From: Crotophaga sulcirostris | Taxonomy: Eukaryota; Chordata; Aves; Cuculiformes; Crotophagidae | Assembly (NCBI GenBank): GCA_013397455.1 | Contig: VYZB01000336.1 | Coordinates: 639,674 to 703,673, forward strand | Length of the DNA: 64,000 nucleotides | Direction: 5' to 3' | In this document: positions 58,236 to 64,000 of the stretch, piece by piece | Layout: every line of letters starts with the position of its first letter | Numbering within the stretch: the stretch's first letter is position 1 | Translations under genes and position numbers: made by a program | Notes under the pieces: model-generated | The model's database searches: none | Told to the model about the DNA's origin: nothing | The model's input: the letters and a program-made list of their open reading frames with translations, nothing else

Positions 58236-58438
58236 CTCTAAAACGGTTGTCAGGCCCTGGCAGAAGCTGCCTAGGAAGCTGATTGTGCCACCATCCCTGG
58301 AGGGGTTTGAAAGATGAGTAGATAAGGTACTCAGGGATATGGTTTAGTAGTGGATCTATACGGTTGGAGTTGATGATCCAAAAGATCTTTTCCAATCAAG
58401 CAACTCTATGACTCTGATTCTATGACTCTGATTCTATG
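58236..58438 (+). mobile_element. CR1 3' end, family B, with variant tail
   Basis: CTCTAAAACGGTTGTCAGGC, GATGATCCAAAAGATCTTTT, then a tail in which ATTCTATGACTCTG (14 bp) is repeated instead of the plain octamer. Confidence 0.92.
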
Positions 58439-58711
58439 TCGTTTTGCTGCCTGTTGTACCTCTGATATTGGCAAACGCCATACAGGCAACTTTGTCCATA
58501 GTATGGGCAACATAGCAGCCAGTAATATCTGTTTGGTGGTCAGTCTTCCAGGGGTTCATGACTTCACACACCAGAGTCACTCAAAATCACAGCAATCTCA
58601 ACTGAGGGAGGAAGAGTTCAGAGCAAACTTTCATTATGAGTAATTATGAAATTAAAACAAGAATGAGTTATAATTAATAGAAAGCTATTGTTACAACTAT
58701 GGAAATATATT
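58439..58711. other. unique intron sequence
   Basis: No exon or repeat recognised. Confidence 0.4.
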
Positions 58712-59532
58712 GTCATAGAACCATAGTATCATAGAATCGTTTGGTTGGAAAAGAATTTTGACATGACTGAGTCCAGCCATACCTGTCCACTACTAAATCA
58801 TATCCCTCAGCACCTCATCTACCCATCTTTTAAATTCCTCCAGGGATGGTGACTCTACCACTGCCCTGGGCAGTCTCTGCCAGTGCTTGATAACCTTTTC
58901 AGTGAAAAAAATATTCCTGATATCCAATCTGAGCCTCACATGGCACAACTTGAGGCCATTTCCTCTTATCCTATCACTTGTTACTTGAGAGAAGAGACCA
59001 ATACCCACCTCACCACTACCTCCCTTCAAGCAGCTGCACAGAGCAATGAGGTCTCCTCTCACCTTCCTCTTCTCCAGGCTAAACAGCCCCAGGTCCCTCA
59101 GCCACTCCCAGAACCCCTGTGCTCCAGATCCTACCTCAGGTCCGTTCGCCTTCTCTGGACACACTCCAGACTCTCAGTGTCCTTTTTGGAGTAAGAAGCC
59201 CAAAACTGAACACAGGATCCAGGGTGCGGCCTCACCAGTACTGAGTCCAGGGGGACAAGCCCTTCCCTACTCCTGCTGACCACACCATGACTGATCCAAG
59301 CCAGGATGCTGGTGGCCTTCTTGGTCACCTGGGCCACTGCTGGCTCATGTTCATCTGCTGTCAACCAACACCCCCAGGTCTTTTTCCACCAGGCAGCTTT
59401 CAACCACTCTTCCCAAGTTTGGAGTATTGCATGGGGGTTGTTGTGACCCAAGTGCAGGACCTGGCACTTGACCTTTTCGTAATTCATCCTGTTGGTCACA
59501 GCCCATTGATCCAGCCTATCCAGAAGGATTGT
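58712..59532 (-). mobile_element. CR1, family B, 5' truncated
   Basis: TCATAGAACCATAGTATCAT, CCTCTTCTCCAGGCTAAACA, to AGCCCATTGATCCAGCC. The minus frame 58793-59164 (123 codons) runs to [19 protein letters not shown], the natural ORF2 end. Confidence 0.95.
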
Positions 59533-60269
59533 AGAAGAGTTTTCCTATTACAGGGTGTTTTCTTAATGAAGTATTTCTTGTCCAACTCTTAATGAGAAGT
59601 AAAACTTGAAAATTTTAATGAATATTATGTTCTTTAAAAATAAACAGCATTTCGAGTTGAATGGCATCCTTAGTTATTTCAAAAACATTGTTTACAAGTG
59701 GGCTTATGATGAAAACTAACTTCCAGTAATTTTGTATAATGAAGTGTCTGACGATTCTAAAATGCCCCAAAATATCTAAAACCAGCTAAAGAACAAATAA
59801 GTAATCCCTCTTTTTCTGGTTAGTTAATAAAACAAAAATCTCAGAGCAAGATTTAGCGGTCCTATTAAATTACATCAGATTAATTCCTTTGGACATTCCT
59901 TTTTCTCACCATCATGTATAAAAGAGCCTAAATTTAGTTGAGGGGAATCTCACCAATTTGGAAACATTAAAATTACATAAATGTTGCTTTAAGCAGCTTC
60001 CATTACAGAAGAAAAGAATATCTGCTCCGCATACTGGTTTGAAATGTACATGTTTCAACCAGCTAAAAAGTACAGAGTTCACAGTACGTGATTGTTTTCC
60101 AAGTGACTTTCAAACACATAGAACAAAATTTTGGAAGAATTTGTGCCTTAGAAGTTTCTACATTTGCAGAAATAGAGAAAACTATGTTTTTCATTATTTC
60201 TTTTAAAACCTCATTATTTCCTGGGGTTCCTTTTGGCTCCTTTGACACCATAACCAAGTATTCTTTTGG
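59533..60269. other. unique intron sequence
   Basis: AT-rich; no exon or repeat recognised. Confidence 0.45.
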
Positions 60270-60876
60270 CCACCAAGAGGGTCAACCGTGTCCTTGGGTG
60301 CATCCAGTACGACACTGGGAGGGGATTGTCCCGCTCTACTCTGCACTGGTGAAGCCCAACACTGAGTACTGGATGCTGTTCTTGGCACAACAGGATAAAA
60401 AGTATCTAAAGCTCCTGGAGAGTGTCCAGAGGAGGGCACAGAGTTAGTGAGTGTTTTAGAGAGGAAGCCGTATCAAGAGCAGCTAAAGTCACTTGGTCTG
60501 CTCAGCCTGGAGAGGCTGAGGGGAGACCTCATTGCAGTCTGCAGCTTCCTCACAAGGGGAGAAGGAGGAGCAGGTGTTGATCTCTTCTCTCTGGTGACCA
60601 ACGATAGGACCCAAGGGAATGGCTGGAAGATGTGCCAGGGAAGGTTTAAGTAGGACATTAGGAAGAGGTTCTTCCCCCAGAGAGTGGTGGAGCACTGAAA
60701 TAACTCCCTAGGGAAGCAGTCACAGCACCAAACCTGACAATATTCCAGAAGCATTTGGCCAATGCCCTCAGCCACATGGTATGAACACTGGGGTTGTCCT
60801 ATGGCAAGGGCAGGAGTTGGACACAATGATCCTTTTGGGTTCCTTCCAAATCAGGTCATTCTGTGATTCAATGATT
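60270..60876 (+). mobile_element. CR1, family C, 5' truncated
   Basis: CCACCAAGAGGGTCAACCGT, GGTCTGCTCAGCCTGGAGAG, CTTTTGGGTTCCTTCCAAAT to CATTCTGTGATTCAATGATT. Confidence 0.93.
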
Positions 60877-61545
60877 TCATTTGCCTGGGATTCCTGACTC
60901 TTCTAAGCCTTTTATTTGGTTATGTTTCTTCCTTTCTTCTTTTCGAGTTAGTAAAGGCACCCAGAGGCATTTTTATCCTTAAGGTTTTTCCCCACTGTAT
61001 CACTACTATCACTTTCCTTTTATTTTTTTTTTTATTTATAAGACTGTGGTGATCAAATGCTTTAAGTATTTGATAATGAAATCCTAATATAACAGTTGTT
61101 TTCAGACAGAGTTCAGAAGGTAAATACCCTGAGGAGGTAGTACTGGCTGAAAAGTCCTTCATACCCTAAAAATCCTTGCAGATTTTTTCCATCTTCTTAT
61201 CTTCTCTTTGGTGGAAAAAATAGTTTTATGAAAGGGCTTGAAAGTTGCTTGTATCCAAGGCAACTGCCAACAACCTCAACATGTATTTGTAAATCATTTT
61301 GCAGTTTACATGCTGGTTATAGAAGGAGAGCCCCTTCCCCGTGGGGCACTGGGATTTGAGCAGTGTGTGGACGGACATAGGTCTGAGGACAGATAGAGGG
61401 GCTGGGAGAAATACAGCTTCTCCATTAACTTCATTTCTATGTCACTCATGTACGTACCGTGACAGGTTGGGATGCTTGAAAGAAAAGATTCTAGGGTGGG
61501 TACAAGCCCAGAAAATAAAAGGGTCTATTATACCAGCACCATTCC
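60877..61545. other. unique intron sequence
   Basis: T-rich run at about 61018-61035; GC-richer around 61330-61420. No exon or repeat recognised. Confidence 0.45.
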
Positions 61546-62374
61546 ACCATCCAGAGGGACCTTGACAGGCTGGAGAGGTAAGGCTGTGCAAACATAATGA
61601 AGCTCAACCAGGCCAAAGGCAAGGTCCTGCATCTGGAGCAGGGCAATAAGTCCAGGCTGAGGAGAGAATGAATTGACAGCAGCCCTAAGGATAAAGACTT
61701 GGTGTGCTGATGGGTGAGCAGATCAACATGAGCCAGAAATGCACAGTTGCAGCCCAGAAAGCAAACCATGTCCTGGGCTGTATCCAAAGCAGTGGGACCA
61801 GCAGGGAGAGGGAAGGGATTCTGCTCCTCTACTCTGCTCTGGTGAGACCCCACCTGCAACTCTGCCTACAGTTCTGGAGACCTCAGCACAGGACCGACAT
61901 GGAGCTCTTGGAGAGGGTCCAGAAGAGGCCATGGAGATGATCTGAGTGCTGGAGCACCTCCCCTCATTTATGAGGACAGGCTGAGAGGGTTAGGCTTGTT
62001 CAGCCTGGAGAATAGAAGGCTCCAGGGAGACCTTAGAGCAGCCTTCCAGTACTGAAAGGGGCTCCAGGAAAGCTGAGGAGGGTATCTTGACCAGGGAGTG
62101 TGCAGATAGGATGAGGGGAACCATTTTCAGCTGGAAGAAGGGAGATTGAGATGAGATCTTAGGAGGAAATATTTTCCTGTGACAGTGGTGAGGCCCTGGC
62201 ACAGGTTGCCCAGAGAAGTGGTGGCTGCCTCATCCCTGTAAGTGTTCAAGGCCAGGTTGGATGGGATTTTGAGCAACCTGACGCAGTGGAAGGTGTCCCT
62301 GTGCTTCACATGGGGTTTAAATCTGATGGGCTTTGAGGTCCCTTCCAACCTAAACCATTCCATGATTCTATGAA
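61546..62374 (+). mobile_element. CR1, family A, 5' truncated
   Basis: CCACCATCCAGAGGGACCTT to CATTCCATGATTCTATGA; contains the complete C-terminal block order. Confidence 0.95.
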
Positions 62375-63322
62375 AAAGAGTAGAACTAGGAGGGATCACA
62401 CCATGTATTTTGCAGTTAAAAAAATTTTTAAAAAAGGAAAAATAAATAAGATAATAAGTAAAGAGATAAATAAAAACACACAAAGCACCCTTTTTCAATG
62501 CCCAGGGCTTTTGGAGCTCTGAGCAAGTACAATGCTGGGTGTCCATGGTCTTACTGAGCTGCTCAAGGTGATTTCCTAATGGTGCAAGGAAGGGACCATG
62601 CTCCCATTTAAGAAGACTCATTTCAGGAAAAAGAGACGGCCATCAACATTTCTTAGAACTTTTACATGTTTCATTCCAAGCAGTTTTCTAAAATCCTCTT
62701 GAAACTGGGTTCTTTTTATGGTTTCTTTAGGAATCTTGCTATAATAGAAAGGAAATGTAAGCCTTCTCTTGGTTGCCCCTTGGCTAAATCATGAAGGATT
62801 ATAGTACCAGTTATTATTGTTTTCTCTAAAGCAGAAGAAAGGACAAGAAACCTGTCATAATCTTAGTCATTGATTTTCCTGGAGCAAAGGGTCACATGTT
62901 AAGTACTATTGATAAAAAGTATCGTTCCAGTGTCCATGGAGACCAGTTTGAGGTGAAAGAGAACTCCTCCTGTTCCAGTGACAGCTTTAGGTGGATCTGT
63001 AAAGAACCCGCTTTTTCCTCTAATCATAAGGAAGATCTTATTTATTCTGCCTTGAGCATTACATCAAACACGTTGCTTCTGTGAGACCTGCTGTCACCTT
63101 TTGACTTCAAGGCAGAGGACAGGGTAGATGGGGTCTCATAAAAACTGCTCAGCACTTGCAAGTGTCACATCTCCAAGTGCTTCTGCTGTAATTCTTGTTT
63201 GTCTTCTTAAAATCAAATCAGCATCAAGTTCAGACTGGAAATAGTATGGCTGCAATAGTTCCTACAAGTGATACATGCATCAATTTCAAAAGTAATCGTC
63301 TACATGTCATACTATAAAATTA
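62375..63322. other. unique intron sequence
   Basis: A-rich near 62419-62480 (AAAAATAAATAAGATAATAAG). No exon or CR1 recognised over about 950 bp. Confidence 0.5.
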
Positions 63323-63816
63323 TCAAATCATGGAATGGTTTCGGTTGGAAGGGACCTTAATGGCCATCCAGTTCCAACCCCCCTGCCACGAGCAGGGACA
63401 ACTCCAACTGTATCAGGTTGCTCAAAGCCCCATCCAGCCTGGCCTTGAACACTTCCAGGGATGAGGTAGCCACAAAATCTCTGAGCAACCTGTGCCAAAG
63501 CCTCATCACCCTCAGCCTGAAGAATTCCTTCCTAATGTCTAATCTAAAGCTTCCCCCTTCCAATCTAAAGCTATTCCCCCTCATCCTATCGCTCCTTGCC
63601 CTTGTAAAAACTCCCTCTCCTACTTTCCTGGAGCCCCTTTCAGTACTGGAAGGCTGATGTAATTTCTCCCTGCTGCCTTCTCTTCTCCGGGCTGAACAAC
63701 CCCAAGTCTCTCAGCCTGTCCTCACAGGGAAACACAGAGCTCCAGCTCTCTAATCATCTCTGTGGCATCTTCTGGACTCGGTCTATTAGATCCTTGTCTT
63801 TCCTGTGCTGAGACCT
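63323..63816 (-). mobile_element. CR1, family A, 5' truncated
   Basis: TATCAAATCATGGAATGGTT, GGTTGCTCAAAGCCCCATCC, CTTCTCTTCTCCGGGCTGAA to GTCTTTCCTGTGCTGAGACC. Confidence 0.94.
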
Positions 63817-63968
63817 TGAGATTTTTATCTTAAATAAATCAACAAAATGGAACCTGTTGTTTGGAAATGAATGTAGAGCACTCAAAGATCCACCAAAAGG
63901 TCCAGGTCATCCAAAGGTCTTCCAAATTTCAGGAATTCTTTCAAATTTGCTTGTGGTTTGCATCAGCT

Positions 63969-64000
63969 ATTTCAAGGTCAGGTTGGATGGGGCTCTGAGC
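63969..64000 (+). mobile_element. CR1 3' portion, family A, runs off right edge
   Basis: ATTTCAAGGTCAGGTTGGAT followed by GGGGCTCTGAGC; the tail lies beyond the window. Confidence 0.8.

Larger units (their letters stand above)
16784..64000 (+). other. DCC: DCC intron downstream of the micro-exon (partial)
   Basis: The next expected coding segment (starting SIKVSW in my memory of DCC) was not found, so the intron is at least 47 kb and leaves the right edge. It contains more than 50 CR1 pieces, one solo LTR and unique islands. Confidence 0.65.

Noticed and set aside
1..64000. A new defence or other novel gene system in the window
   Set aside because: All protein-like signals other than the DCC exon trace to CR1 retrotransposons. 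I see no cluster of unknown genes; the unusual feature is the repeat load itself.

Overview
The window is avian nuclear DNA and lies inside one very large gene. Recognition rests on two things. First, it is packed with CR1 (chicken repeat 1) non-LTR retrotransposon fragments in both orientations, many ending in the (ATTCTATG)n octamer tail typical of bird CR1. Second, there is one well-formed micro-exon at 16734-16783 on the + strand. It encodes VPSATPQNISLEVVNSR, which I recognise from memory as the start of the third fibronectin type III repeat of the netrin receptor DCC. I found no other host exon, so the rest is read as two partial introns: at least 16.7 kb upstream and at least 47.2 kb downstream. 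DCC is known for enormous introns, and from memory it is Z-linked in chicken. The CR1 load is far above the usual bird level and would fit a lineage with a CR1 expansion such as woodpeckers or hornbills, but the species is a guess.

I count about 75 CR1 pieces. By hand-estimated boundaries they cover about 34-35 kb, roughly 54% of the window; about 46 are on + and 29 on -. Four 3'-end families recur, and the entries use these letters. Family A: a 3' UTR with CCCTGCCCATGGCAGG and CCTTCCAACCCAAACC, then (ATTCTATG)n. Family B: an ORF2 C-terminus like LRDMV, then TCTTTTCCAACC and the same octamer. Family C: GTGGGTCCCTTCCAACTC, then the same octamer. Family D: (ATACTGTG)n instead of the usual octamer, with GGTTGGAAAGGACC on its antisense strand. 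Almost all copies are 5' truncated, as is normal for CR1.

Layout. 1-5.0 kb: truncated CR1 copies and unique intron. 5.06-9.35 kb: a nearly full-length, decayed family D CR1 on the minus strand, with ORF1 (zinc-finger-like/coiled-coil part and SGNH esterase) and ORF2 (endonuclease and reverse transcriptase). 9.4-16.66 kb: more CR1, the last copy stopping about 75 bp before the DCC splice acceptor. 16.73-16.78 kb: the DCC exon. 18.55-19.27 kb: a 717-bp solo LTR with a perfect 5-bp target duplication. 22-29 kb: an older CR1 reverse-transcriptase fragment and two CR1 fold-back arrangements. 29-64 kb: dense CR1 separated by unique islands, several of which (near 35.8-36.1, 42.1-42.3, 43.1-43.5, 46.1-46.3, 56.6-56.9 and 57.7-58.1 kb) look like candidate conserved non-coding elements. 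A 115-base assembly gap is at 47334-47448. No tRNA, rRNA, CRISPR or bacterial-type features were seen.

The only functional protein-coding piece I can support is the DCC exon. All CR1 reading frames appear to be decayed relics. Repeat boundaries were judged by eye and are good to about 5-20 bp at 3' ends and less precise at 5' truncation points.
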